The position numbers were made by a program, and so were the translations under genes. From positions 1 through 40,224 of the forward strand of contig JAPPMY010000203.1 in NCBI GenBank assembly GCA_028818855.1: DNA of 40,224 bases, written 5' to 3'. The notes under the pieces are model-generated. The model was not told the DNA's origin. It was given only the letters and a program-made list of their open reading frames with translations, and did no database searches. Positions 1 to 7,740 of the stretch are shown here, one piece after another. Position 1 is the first letter of the stretch. The number at the start of each line of letters is the position of its first letter. The stretch comes from Rhodospirillales bacterium (GTDB lineage Bacteria; Pseudomonadota; Alphaproteobacteria; UBA828).

Positions 1-301
1 TGTCGGCGACATCGATGGAATCGGACTGCGTGGTCAGCCGGTTGAGCATGCCGGCATGATCGGTGACGGACATCTCCACCGAGAACGGCAGATCGACCGT
101 CGCCTGCTCGGCGATCTGAATGATCGTCGAGTAGGACATGCCGGAGTGGTTGATGACGATATCCTTCGTGTCCTGCGCCCAGACCGTCGGAAATCCGCCA
201 AGCGCCTTGGTGCCGGCTACGACACCGGCCGCCGCGGCGGCACCCTTCAACAGCGTGCGCCGGCTCGGCCCCTGTCTCCCGTGCTTCGTGGTCTTTGCCA
301 T
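1..301 (-). CDS. ABC transporter substrate-binding protein, Tat-exported (5' part only)
   Basis: Only the first 100 or so codons are present; the gene runs off the left edge. The start is the ATG at 301, with a strong Shine-Dalgarno (GGGAGG) just upstream. The N-terminus has a twin-arginine signal: SRRTLLKG followed by an alanine-rich hydrophobic stretch, with probable cleavage near VWAQD. The mature part begins DTKDIVINHSG and continues with a pattern typical of extracellular solute-binding family 1 proteins (spermidine/putrescine- or iron-type). The substrate cannot be read from this fragment. Permease and ATPase genes would be expected further left, outside the window. A periplasmic binding role is inferred from the family; the Tat signal is seen directly. 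Confidence 0.75.
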   Translation of the reverse strand, partial: MAKTTKHGRQGPSRRTLLKGAAAAAGVVAGTKALGGFPTVWAQDTKDIVINHSGMSYSTIIQIAEQATVDLPFSVEMSVTDHAGMLNRLTTQSDSIDVAD

Positions 302-612
302 ATTCGCCTCCCTCTGTCCGAGGGGCGTCGGAGGTGGCGTGCTGCGCCTCCCTTCGACAGCCCGCTGGCTCATAGCCTAGACCGTGCGGCCACGACGGTC
401 ACCATTGGAATCGGCCGACCGCGTGTGAGTTCGGCGCATGAGGGTCGCGGCTTCATGTGGCGTGGCCGGCAGCCCGGCTCTCGTGACGCGCGCATGGCAA
501 TGGCCGGTGCGGCCCGCTATAAGGTCTTGCGGTAGTACCGCGCGGGGTGCGATACGCGCGGCAAATGCTCGAATGCGTTGGGTTGCAACTACTCAAGCAT
601 GATTGGAACACC
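302..612. other. divergent intergenic region with short palindromes
   Basis: This stretch separates the divergent binding-protein genes and should hold both promoters. I see no convincing -35/-10 pair. Two palindromes stand out: a perfect 13-bp one at 529-541 (GCGGTA, one central base, TACCGC) and the 8-bp GTTGCAAC at 582-589. Either could be an operator, but short palindromes are common by chance in this GC-rich DNA. If the rightward gene starts at the alternative GTG at 547 or ATG at 565, part of this stretch is coding. Confidence 0.3.
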
Positions 613-2505
613 GTGACGAAGGCGCCGCCACCATCGGGGAGCGCGCGCCGTAGACGGGTACGCAGTCGTGCGCTGCGCAGGCTACGCCGCATTGCGGGGG
701 CCCTCCTGGTCGCCACATCTCTGCTGATCAGCGCACAGGCGAACGCCGATAGCGAGAGCCTGAAAGTCGGTGTGCTCGTCCCTCTCGTCGGCGCGTTCGA
801 GCCCCTCGGGCGGGATGCCCTGCGCGGCTACGAGCTTGCCTTGAGCGAACACGAGGAACGCGCTGGCGAGCGGCCCATCGAGGCGTTCGTCGAATCAACC
901 GACGGGTCCCCGGACTCGGTCATCGCGAAGGCACGCGCGCTGATCGACCGCGGTGCCAGCATCCTCATCGGCCCTCTTGCTGGGATCGAGGGCATCGCAA
1001 TTCGCGAGTTCGCAAAGGGCGTGCCGGACGTGACGTTCATCAATGGCGCGTCAGCGGCGCAGGACGCGACCTTGCGCGCGCCGGCGGAGAACTTCTTCCG
1101 CTTCAATCCCGACAGCATGCAGTGGATCGCGGGGCTCGGACGCTACGCCTACGAGGAAAAGGGCGTCCGCACGATCGTCTCGATCGCCGAGGACTATTCC
1201 CTGCCCTACACGCAGCTCATGGGCTTCGTGCTGGACTATTGCGCGCTTGGCGGCGAAGTGCTGGTGAGGCACTGGGTTTCCACCGGCGTGAGCGACGTCG
1301 AGCGAATCGCTCGCGCCGTGGCCGGCACGGAGACCGACGCGCTGTTTCTGGCTCTGGAGCCGCGCGCGGCGGAGAGCTTTCTGGCGGCCTATGGGGAGGC
1401 CGGCGGGCAGGCGGCCATCGTTGCGGGCGCCACGACCCTGAGCGGCAGCCTGCTCAGGGCGAGCAGACTCCGGCCGCTGCTGACCGGGGCCATTTCGGCG
1501 CTGCCGATCTCGGAGGGCGACGACAACGATGTCTGGGCCGAATTCGCAGAGCGCTATCGCGAGCGCTTTCCGGATGCGGGGCCCGCGCCCAGTCTGTTCG
1601 CCCTCAGCTACTACGTGAATACCAAGGCGGTGCTTCTCGCGCTCGACGAGACCGACGGCGCGCTCGGCGACGGGCACGAACTCTTGCGCGACGCTCTCGC
1701 CAAGCTCCAGTTCGATACCCCGTTCGGCGGCCCGGTCGAACTCGACGAGTACCGCCAGGCGATCACCAGCACGTTCATCGTCGAGGTCGTCGAGGCGCCC
1801 GACGGTTCTCTGACACAGGAGACCGTCCGCACGGTCTCCGAGGTCGGGCAGACGCTGGGCCTCGCGCGCGACGCATTCCTCGCCCTCGGCCCGCCCAGCC
1901 GCGCCAACAGTCAGTGCCTGGAGCGCGCGCTACCCGAAGCCGCGGCTCCTCCAGCACCATCGGAGACCGAAGTCGCCGCAGTGACGCCGGACGACCTGCC
2001 GGAGCCGGAAGCGGAAGAGGAAGCGGAGGCGCCTCCTTCCCCTGCCGACACGCTCCGCGATAAGCTCCAGCAGACCCTCAAGAAGGACACCGCCATGACC
2101 GAGACCGGCCCCGGCATCGTACCTTGCCTCAGCTACCGCGATGCGCCCGCTGCCATCACCTGGCTCAAGGAAGCCTTCGGCTTCACCGAGAACATGGTCG
2201 TGCCGGGCCCGGATGGTACGATCGTCCACGCCCAGCTCTCGCTCGGCAACGGCATGGTCATGGTGGGCTCGGAGCGTGACGACGCACTCGCACTGAGGAT
2301 CCCGTGCGACTTCGGCGGCATCACGCAGTCGATCTACGTCGTGGTGGACGACACCGACGCCCACTACGCTCAGGCTGTCGCCGCGGGCGCCGAGATCGTG
2401 CGCGAGCTGGAGGACACTCCCTATGGCTCGCGCGACTACTCGGCCCGCGACCCCGAAGGCCATCTCTGGAACTTCGGCACTTACCGGCCATCCACCGAAG
2501 AGTGA
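613..2505 (+). CDS. periplasmic binding protein (LivJ-like) fused in frame to a VOC domain
   Basis: The frame codes for about 630 residues if it starts at the GTG at 613; in-frame starts at 547 (GTG) and 565 (ATG) are possible but lack a better Shine-Dalgarno. An Arg-rich n-region and hydrophobic core give a Sec-type signal ending around residue 45 (SAQANA). Residues 46-435 resemble the receptor-type, branched-chain amino-acid binding fold (KVGVLVPLVGAFEPLG near the start). Residues 441-494 are a Pro/Glu/Ala-rich linker. Residues 495-630 form a complete glyoxalase/VOC domain (YRDAPAAITWLKEAFGF early, DPEGHLWNFGTY at the end), normally a stand-alone cytoplasmic protein of about 130 residues. 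No permease or ATPase lies beside it, so it is an orphan binding protein. Domain recognition is by eye. Whether both halves are made as one chain is uncertain (see the internal ribosome-binding site). Confidence 0.7.
   Translation: MTKAPPPSGSARRRRVRSRALRRLRRIAGALLVATSLLISAQANADSESLKVGVLVPLVGAFEPLGRDALRGYELALSEHEERAGERPIEAFVESTDGSPDSVIAKARALIDRGASILIGPLAGIEGIAIREFAKGVPDVTFINGASAAQDATLRAPAENFFRFNPDSMQWIAGLGRYAYEEKGVRTIVSIAEDYSLPYTQLMGFVLDYCALGGEVLVRHWVSTGVSDVERIARAVAGTETDALFLALEPRAAESFLAAYGEAGGQAAIVAGATTLSGSLLRASRLRPLLTGAISALPISEGDDNDVWAEFAERYRERFPDAGPAPSLFALSYYVNTKAVLLALDETDGALGDGHELLRDALAKLQFDTPFGGPVELDEYRQAITSTFIVEVVEAPDGSLTQETVRTVSEVGQTLGLARDAFLALGPPSRANSQCLERALPEAAAPPAPSETEVAAVTPDDLPEPEAEEEAEAPPSPADTLRDKLQQTLKKDTAMTETGPGIVPCLSYRDAPAAITWLKEAFGFTENMVVPGPDGTIVHAQLSLGNGMVMVGSERDDALALRIPCDFGGITQSIYVVVDDTDAHYAQAVAAGAEIVRELEDTPYGSRDYSARDPEGHLWNFGTYRPSTEE
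2080..2097 (+). promoter_or_regulatory. internal ribosome-binding site and ATG before the VOC domain
   Basis: AAGAAGGA at 2080-2087 lies seven bases before an in-frame ATG at 2095, exactly where the VOC domain begins (MTETGPGIVP). Spacing and match are ideal for translation initiation. An independent cytoplasmic VOC protein of 136 residues (2095-2505) could therefore be made besides, or instead of, the fusion. The site may also be the remnant start of a formerly separate gene. Confidence 0.5.
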
Positions 2506-2526
2506 CCGCGACAGCCCCCGGGCGGG

Positions 2527-2988
2527 TCAGTCGTAGGGCTTGCCTGCCTTGTCGGTGAAGCGAACCGCGCCGCCGCGTTTCTCGTAGACCAGATCGATGT
2601 CCGGATAGTGGCCGCGTTCTTCGTCCGAACGGGTTCCGATCTCGAGAACCACGGCATCCTGCGCAGACCGGTTAACCAGGTGGTGGCCGTCGGCATGGCC
2701 GGCCTTGAACGCGGCCGCCTCACCCGCCCGCAGAGACGTTTCTCCGCCGTCCTCGATCAGGACCAGCTCTCCCGAGACGACGAAAACCAGCTCGTCCTCG
2801 GCCTCATGCCAATGGCGCTGTGCGGTCGCGGCGCCCGGCGAAAGGCGCGTCAGGCTGACGCCGAATTGGGTCAGCCCGCCGGCATCGCCCAGCGCCTGGC
2901 GGGCGCGCGCGTCCGCCATCGCCTTGAACGGCGCCGGATAGATCGAGCCGATCTTTACGGGCACCCGGTCGATGTCGATCTTCGGCAT
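2527..2988 (-). CDS. cupin domain-containing protein
   Basis: A 153-residue cytoplasmic protein starting MPKIDIDRVPV at the ATG at 2988; AAGGAG lies upstream. It has a single cupin barrel. Motif 1 carries the metal ligands in QRHWHEAEDELVFVVSG (His-X-His and Glu), and motif 2 lies near GHADGHHLVNRS. The C-terminus (HYPDIDLVYEKRGG) matches a common family of small proteobacterial cupins of unknown substrate. It is the last gene of the leftward SDR-YtoQ-GDCCVxC-cupin cluster, 16 bp after the GDCCVxC gene, and ends tail to tail with the VOC fusion gene (21 bp gap). Metal binding is likely from the motif; an enzymatic activity cannot be assigned. Confidence 0.85.
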   Translation of the reverse strand: MPKIDIDRVPVKIGSIYPAPFKAMADARARQALGDAGGLTQFGVSLTRLSPGAATAQRHWHEAEDELVFVVSGELVLIEDGGETSLRAGEAAAFKAGHADGHHLVNRSAQDAVVLEIGTRSDEERGHYPDIDLVYEKRGGAVRFTDKAGKPYD

Positions 2989-3004
2989 GTCGATAACGTC
3001 TCCT

Positions 3005-3253
3005 TCAGGCGGAACAGCAACCTGATTGAACCGGCGGGCACGGCACCGAGCCGTAGGAGCAGAAGACGCAGCAATCGCCCGGCAGCGGGCGGAGCCGCAC
3101 GGCACAGCCCGCACACTCATGGAAGAAGAGGCACGCATCGGTGGGCATTTCCTCCCGCGCGCGATGCCCGCAGTCCGGGCACGTGAGCATGGAATACCGC
3201 TCGAGCGTCGACCCTGCTGCCGCCGTCTCGACCGCCGTGCCGCCGGCACTCAT
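3005..3253 (-). CDS. GDCCVxC-type small cysteine-rich protein
   Basis: An 82-residue protein with eleven cysteines. Two CxxC-like pairs come first (CPDC at 25-28, C47/C50 in ECAGC), then the signature GDCCVFCSYG at 59-68 followed by CPP. This matches the small family named for its GDCCVxC motif, in which some members carry selenocysteine; here all such positions are ordinary Cys codons. The ATG at 3253 overlaps the TGA of the YtoQ gene as ATGA, pointing to translational coupling; a later ATG at 3190 (MLTCPDC) would give a shorter product but has no clear Shine-Dalgarno. A metal-binding or thiol-redox role is inference from the cysteines alone. Confidence 0.75.
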   Translation of the reverse strand: MSAGGTAVETAAAGSTLERYSMLTCPDCGHRAREEMPTDACLFFHECAGCAVRLRPLPGDCCVFCSYGSVPCPPVQSGCCSA

Positions 3254-3720
3254 GCGGCAGACGGCAAGGTGCCGGTCATCGCGTAGCGCAACAGCTCGAC
3301 CACCTGCTCGGGCGCTTCGGCAACGGCAAGCGCGGCGCCGTCGACCTCCTTCAGCGCGTGGGTGAGCGCCGGCTCGTGAAGCGTGATGATCGGCTTGTCG
3401 AGCGCAGCGGCGTAGCCGGCATCGAAGGCCGCGTTCCACTGCCGGTACTTGTCGCCGAAGCGAACGACGACGATATCCGCACGCCGGATCAGCGTGCGGT
3501 TGCGGATCGCGTTGACCCGCGCCCCCTTGTGGTCCTTCCAGAAGGGCCTCTCTTCGTCGCCGAGGATGGCGACGCCGCAGTCGTCGCTCGCCGCGTGGTC
3601 GGTGACCGGGGAGACGAACGCCACATCGAGGCCCGCTGCTTCGGCGCCGGCGCGAATGCGATCACGCCAGTCGGTGTGTATCTCGCCCGAGAGATAGACC
3701 GTCCACCCCGCTTCCACCAT
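3250..3720 (-). CDS. YtoQ family protein (nucleoside 2-deoxyribosyltransferase-like)
   Basis: A 156-residue protein resembling Bacillus subtilis YtoQ over its full length: VYLSGEIHTDWR at the start, ADIVVVRFGDKYRQWNAAFD in the middle and KPIITLHEPALTHALKE near the end. The family has the nucleoside 2-deoxyribosyltransferase-like fold (DxGYAxAxxKP-type nucleotide pocket), but no reaction is established that I know of. It lies 28 bp after the SDR gene and overlaps the GDCCVxC gene by 4 bp (ATGA), so the three are probably cotranscribed. Family assignment is firm; function is open. Confidence 0.82.
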   Translation of the reverse strand: MVEAGWTVYLSGEIHTDWRDRIRAGAEAAGLDVAFVSPVTDHAASDDCGVAILGDEERPFWKDHKGARVNAIRNRTLIRRADIVVVRFGDKYRQWNAAFDAGYAAALDKPIITLHEPALTHALKEVDGAALAVAEAPEQVVELLRYAMTGTLPSAA

Positions 3721-3748
3721 CGACGCTTCCCCCGGCCCCGCTGCCCGG

Positions 3749-4510
3749 TCAGTACTGCACGCCGTCGGTCAGCGCCCCGTCGACCTTGATGTTGGTGCCC
3801 GTGATGAAGCTCGCGCGGGGGCTGGCGAGGAACACCGTCGCGTTGGCCACTTCCTCGGCGGTCGCCATGCGCCCGAACTTGTTCTGGTCGAATGCAAATT
3901 TGAAGAACTCGGGGTTGGCGTTCTCGATGTTCTGCCAGAAGCCGCCGTCGAAGTAGGTGTTGCCAGGCGAGACCGAGTTGGCGCGGATGCCCTTGGGTGC
4001 GAGCTGGCGGGCAAGGCCTGCGGCATAGTGAATCAGCGCCGCCTTGAAGACGCCGTAAGGCCCGGCGGCGAAGTCGATCTCGATGCCGGAGACGCTGGAG
4101 ATGACCACAATGGAGCCCGCGTCCGACTTCTCGAGATGCGGCAACGCGGCCTCGACCGTGTTCACGGTGTGCATCATGTCGACGTCGAATTCCTTTCGCC
4201 AGGATTCGAGCTCGGGCGTCGCCGCGAGCGCGCTCACGTTGGGAACGACGATGTCGAGCCCGCCGAACTCCTCGGCCACGTCGTCGACCCACTGGCGCAT
4301 CGCCGGCCCGTCGCCGACATCGAGCGTGCGGCCCGACGCACGCACGCCGGTCGCGGCGAGCGCGGATACCGCCTCCTCCACATCGGCCTCGGTGCGCGCG
4401 CAGATCGCGACGTCGGAGCCCTCGGCGGCCAGTTCGTTGGCGATCGCCCGACCGATTCCCTTGGTGCCGCCCGTCACCAGCGACTTTCTGCCTTTCAAGC
4501 CGAGATCCAT
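3749..4510 (-). CDS. SDR family NAD(P)-dependent oxidoreductase
   Basis: A 253-residue classical short-chain dehydrogenase/reductase. The Rossmann cofactor motif TGGTKGIG is at 13-20, the catalytic Ser is S139 (VVISSVSG) and the Tyr-Lys pair is Y152/K156 (YGVFK). The usual NNAG is replaced by PNVS at 90-93, a tolerated variant. The C-terminus (SFITGTNIKVDGAL) is typical of the 3-oxoacyl-reductase-like branch. AAGGGAG precedes the ATG at 4510. It is the first gene of the four-gene leftward cluster, so its promoter should lie in 4511-4671. The substrate is unknown. Confidence 0.9.
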   Translation of the reverse strand: MDLGLKGRKSLVTGGTKGIGRAIANELAAEGSDVAICARTEADVEEAVSALAATGVRASGRTLDVGDGPAMRQWVDDVAEEFGGLDIVVPNVSALAATPELESWRKEFDVDMMHTVNTVEAALPHLEKSDAGSIVVISSVSGIEIDFAAGPYGVFKAALIHYAAGLARQLAPKGIRANSVSPGNTYFDGGFWQNIENANPEFFKFAFDQNKFGRMATAEEVANATVFLASPRASFITGTNIKVDGALTDGVQY

Positions 4511-4671
4511 GAGTCACTCCCTTGTCTGGGGCGCCGCCGGGTGCCCGTGGCGCATGATGTTCCACTTCCGGCGAGCGCGGTTTCTTCTGGCGCTGCCAGG
4601 AGCCATCTACGCGTCATGGTGAATGATCGGAAGCGTCAAGGCCAGCGCCCATTCGCCGGCTTCGTGCAGGC

Positions 4672-6291
4672 TCAACGGGTGAGCGTGAGAAACCTGTTCA
4701 ACCGCACGCTCTGGAGCTGCACGGTGTGGCCATCCGGCCAACGGACGGCGATGCTGACGGCCTGCGCCGCGCCCAAACCGAAATGTATCCATCCGTTCGC
4801 GCCGCTCGCGTGGCCGCCGCCCACTGTCACTTCGCGGCTCCATGTCCGCGTGCCGTCGCTCGCCTCGATCCAGGCGCCGATCCCGTTCCGGTTCGGCCCT
4901 GACTGCTCGAGACGCACCTGCAGCCAGTTGCCAGCCGTCTCACTCCGATTGTGGAAGATTTCGATCGGAGAGCCGCGGTTGACGACGACGAGGTCGAGCC
5001 TGCCGTCCCGGTCGAGATCGGCGAGCGAAGCGCCCCGACCCTTCGCCATGCTGGCGACTCCGGCTTCGACGGAACGCTCCACGAAGCGGCCATCGGCACC
5101 ACCCATCAGCAGGTTGTTCGGATCCTGCGCCGCCGCGTCAGGCATTGCTTCCACATTGCCCTTCGTGATGACGAGGTCGATGAGGCCATCGTTGTCGACG
5201 TCGCCGAACTCCGGGTGCCAGGCGGTCGAGGGGCGCTCGTCTTCGCCGGCATGCGGCACGTGCGCGGTGACACCCCGTGCGTAGGCGAGATCACCGTAGA
5301 TCGGCCTGTCCGCGCCCTCCTTGAGAGTCCGCAGCTTGTTGTCGGCCATGCTGGTCAGCATGTACTCGGGATAGCCGTCCCCGGTGACGTCGTGCGAGGC
5401 AATGCCCATGCCGAAAATGCGCAGTTGCTCCCAACCGTCCTCGCGGCCGTAGAGGCGGGGAGCCGAATCCATGCGCCAGAGCTGCTCCTCCCCGTCGCGC
5501 ACGTAGTAGTGGCGGTCGTTGCTGACGCGCAGGCTCGGCCGGCCGGAGCGGTTCCAGTCGGTGAACAGCATGGAGAGCGTGCAGTGCCCCGCAAGCGCGA
5601 TCGGCGCGCCGTAGCGGGACGCAGTGGGCCCCGCCGGACGGAGGAGGACGTTGTCGTCGCAGGTGTTGAACGGGCCGTTCGGATCGTCCCGATCGACGTA
5701 GTTGCCGAAGGCGAGCGTCGGCAATCGGTTCCCGTCCTCCCAGGTGGCGCTGAACGCGGTCGTCCAGCCGTCACCCCCGTCGAAACCGAACGCGGCATTG
5801 GCGACCTCGAAGGCGCAGTCTCCTCGCCCGCGCAGGAGCAGGTTTTCGCCGGCCCGCATAACAGCCAGGTCCATGAGGCCGTCTGCGTCGATGTCGAGCG
5901 GATAGGCGCCCGTCACGGCGTCGATCTGCACGGACGGCGCCTCGACTTCCTTGAACGCAAGCGCGCTTGACGTCTCGTTGCGGAAGAGCACCGACGGGTT
6001 CGCACCGCCTGCGAAGAACAGGTCCGAATCGCCGTCGTGGTCGCAGTCGAATGTCGCCACGCCGCCGCCGACGAAGTGCGTCCAGTCGCCGGTGTAGGCA
6101 TGCGAGACCCCGGCCTCGGCCGCCACCTCGACGAACCGCAGCGCGCCCGCCTCCGTCGTCGCCGAGGCGGGCGTCGATCGGGCGCCGCCGACCGTCAGCA
6201 GGACGGCGGCAAGCATCGGCAGGATCGCCCCGCGCAGCCGCGCACAAGGCCCCGATCGACGCTGTTCCACTCTGCAATCGCGCGGCTTCAT
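4672..6291 (-). CDS. CRTAC1-family secreted protein with FG-GAP/VCBS repeats and ASPIC/UnbV domain
   Basis: A 539-residue exported protein. A basic n-region followed by a hydrophobic core (ILPMLAAVLLTVGG) gives a signal peptide ending near residue 45. Five Ca-binding-type repeat loops follow, for example DCDHDGDSDLF, DIDADGLMDL, DVTGDGYPEY, DVDNDGLIDL and DLDRDGRLDL, as in FG-GAP/VCBS beta-propellers. The last 90 residues form an ASPIC/UnbV domain (NRNGIGAWIEASDG to VRWPDGHTVQLQ). Such proteins are periplasmic or extracellular; most have no known function. It is divergent from the Gfo/Idh/MocA gene (154 bp between) and separated from the SDR gene by 161 bp, so it is probably a single-gene unit. 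Confidence 0.85.
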   Translation of the reverse strand: MKPRDCRVEQRRSGPCARLRGAILPMLAAVLLTVGGARSTPASATTEAGALRFVEVAAEAGVSHAYTGDWTHFVGGGVATFDCDHDGDSDLFFAGGANPSVLFRNETSSALAFKEVEAPSVQIDAVTGAYPLDIDADGLMDLAVMRAGENLLLRGRGDCAFEVANAAFGFDGGDGWTTAFSATWEDGNRLPTLAFGNYVDRDDPNGPFNTCDDNVLLRPAGPTASRYGAPIALAGHCTLSMLFTDWNRSGRPSLRVSNDRHYYVRDGEEQLWRMDSAPRLYGREDGWEQLRIFGMGIASHDVTGDGYPEYMLTSMADNKLRTLKEGADRPIYGDLAYARGVTAHVPHAGEDERPSTAWHPEFGDVDNDGLIDLVITKGNVEAMPDAAAQDPNNLLMGGADGRFVERSVEAGVASMAKGRGASLADLDRDGRLDLVVVNRGSPIEIFHNRSETAGNWLQVRLEQSGPNRNGIGAWIEASDGTRTWSREVTVGGGHASGANGWIHFGLGAAQAVSIAVRWPDGHTVQLQSVRLNRFLTLTR

Positions 6292-6445
6292 CGCCGGGCG
6301 ACTCTGGCACAGAGACTATCCGCTTGGTACGATGCGAGCGCTATCGAGGCGTCGCGCGGCAGCCGCAGCGCGACGTCGTGTCTTGAGGCAACCATCGTCT
6401 CGGACGGACTGGCCGGGGGAACGGGATCGTGAGTTGGAGCACCGC

Positions 6446-7618
6446 ATGTCTGAGTTGAAGATCGGCCTCGTGGGCGCCGGCTGGATGGGCAAGACCCACG
6501 CCATGAGCTACCGCGCCCAGTCGCTCGCATTCGGCGGAAAGCCTGCGACGCCCGTGCTCGAAGTCCTCGCCGACGTGAACGACGAGATCGCGAGCCGCGC
6601 GGCCCGTGAGTTCGGCTTCAACCGCCACACGGCAGACTGGCGGGAGATCATCGACGACCCCACCATCGACATCGTCGACGTCAACACGCCGAACGACCTT
6701 CACTTCGACATCGCGATGGCCGCGGTCGCCGCCGGCAAGCACGTATACTGCGAAAAGCCTCTTACCAACGACGCGAAGACCGCGTTCACGATGGCGGAGG
6801 CGGCCGAGAAGGCCGGCGTCGTCACGATGGTGGGCTTCAACTACATCAAGAACCCCGTCCAGTCGCTCGCCCGGCGGCTGGTGGCGGACGGCGAGATCGG
6901 GGAGCCGAACTACTATCGGGGCTCCTTCAGCGCGGACTTCCTGGGCCGGCCGGATATCCCCTTCTCCTGGCGCAACGACAAGGCGAAGGCCGGGTCCGGC
7001 GTGATCGGCGATATCGGCGCTCACTGCTTCGCCTATCTGAACCACCTCGTCGATCAGCCGGTCGAGGAGGTGGTATGCGATCTGAAGATCGTCATCCCCG
7101 AACGCCCGGCACCGGCGGAGCACGGCGGCTTCAGCCAGGACGCCGGCGCCACGGGACAGATGGTGCAGGTGGATACGGACGACGTCGCGACCGTGATGTT
7201 CAAGACCGCGGGCGGCCTCACCGGGCACATGGAGATGAGCCGCGTCTCGCTCGGCAAGCGCATGGACGTCGGCTACGAGCTGACCGGCACCGAGGGCGGG
7301 GTGCGCTACTTCTACGACAACATCAACAGTCTGCAGGTCTACAAGGAGGACGGCGCGCAGGACACCAGAGGATTCAAGCACGTCGTTATGGGGCCGACCG
7401 ACCCGCGCTATGCGGCGTTCTACCCGGTTCCCGGCATCGGCGCCGGCTACAACGACTTCAAGGTGATGGAAGTCCAGGACCTCATCGAAGCGGTTGCCGG
7501 CGGCAAGCCGGCCTATCCCGACTTCAGGTTTGCCGCGGAGATCCAGCGCGTGATCGACGCCTGCATCCTCTCCGATGCTGAGCGGCGCTGGGCAAGAGTG
7601 GACGAGATCGCCATCTGA
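6446..7618 (+). CDS. Gfo/Idh/MocA family oxidoreductase
   Basis: A 390-residue NAD(P)-dependent sugar or inositol dehydrogenase-like protein. The N-terminal Rossmann motif is GLVGAGWMG at 7-15; the conserved EKP motif lies in HVYCEKPLTND, with the substrate domain following (GDIGAHCFAYL carries the conserved Asp/His region). The ATG at 6446 follows TTGGAG at good spacing; an upstream open frame to 6332 is not needed. It stands 122 bp before a sugar ABC transporter, so it most likely oxidises the sugar or polyol that the transporter imports. The exact substrate cannot be read from sequence. Confidence 0.9.
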   Translation: MSELKIGLVGAGWMGKTHAMSYRAQSLAFGGKPATPVLEVLADVNDEIASRAAREFGFNRHTADWREIIDDPTIDIVDVNTPNDLHFDIAMAAVAAGKHVYCEKPLTNDAKTAFTMAEAAEKAGVVTMVGFNYIKNPVQSLARRLVADGEIGEPNYYRGSFSADFLGRPDIPFSWRNDKAKAGSGVIGDIGAHCFAYLNHLVDQPVEEVVCDLKIVIPERPAPAEHGGFSQDAGATGQMVQVDTDDVATVMFKTAGGLTGHMEMSRVSLGKRMDVGYELTGTEGGVRYFYDNINSLQVYKEDGAQDTRGFKHVVMGPTDPRYAAFYPVPGIGAGYNDFKVMEVQDLIEAVAGGKPAYPDFRFAAEIQRVIDACILSDAERRWARVDEIAI

Positions 7619-7740
7619 CCCCCCATCCACAGCATTGGGCGTGTCGCTCTCCGAAGCCGTCATGGGCGGCGGGGTCTGGCAGGGAGCGAGGCGCTGAGAG
7701 GGAGCTTAAGCCAGATCAACCACGAAGGGAGACCACTCAG

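Noticed and set aside
3005..3253. In-frame TGA selenocysteine codon in the GDCCVxC gene
   Set aside because: The signature positions are read as ordinary Cys, and the only TGA is the terminal stop.
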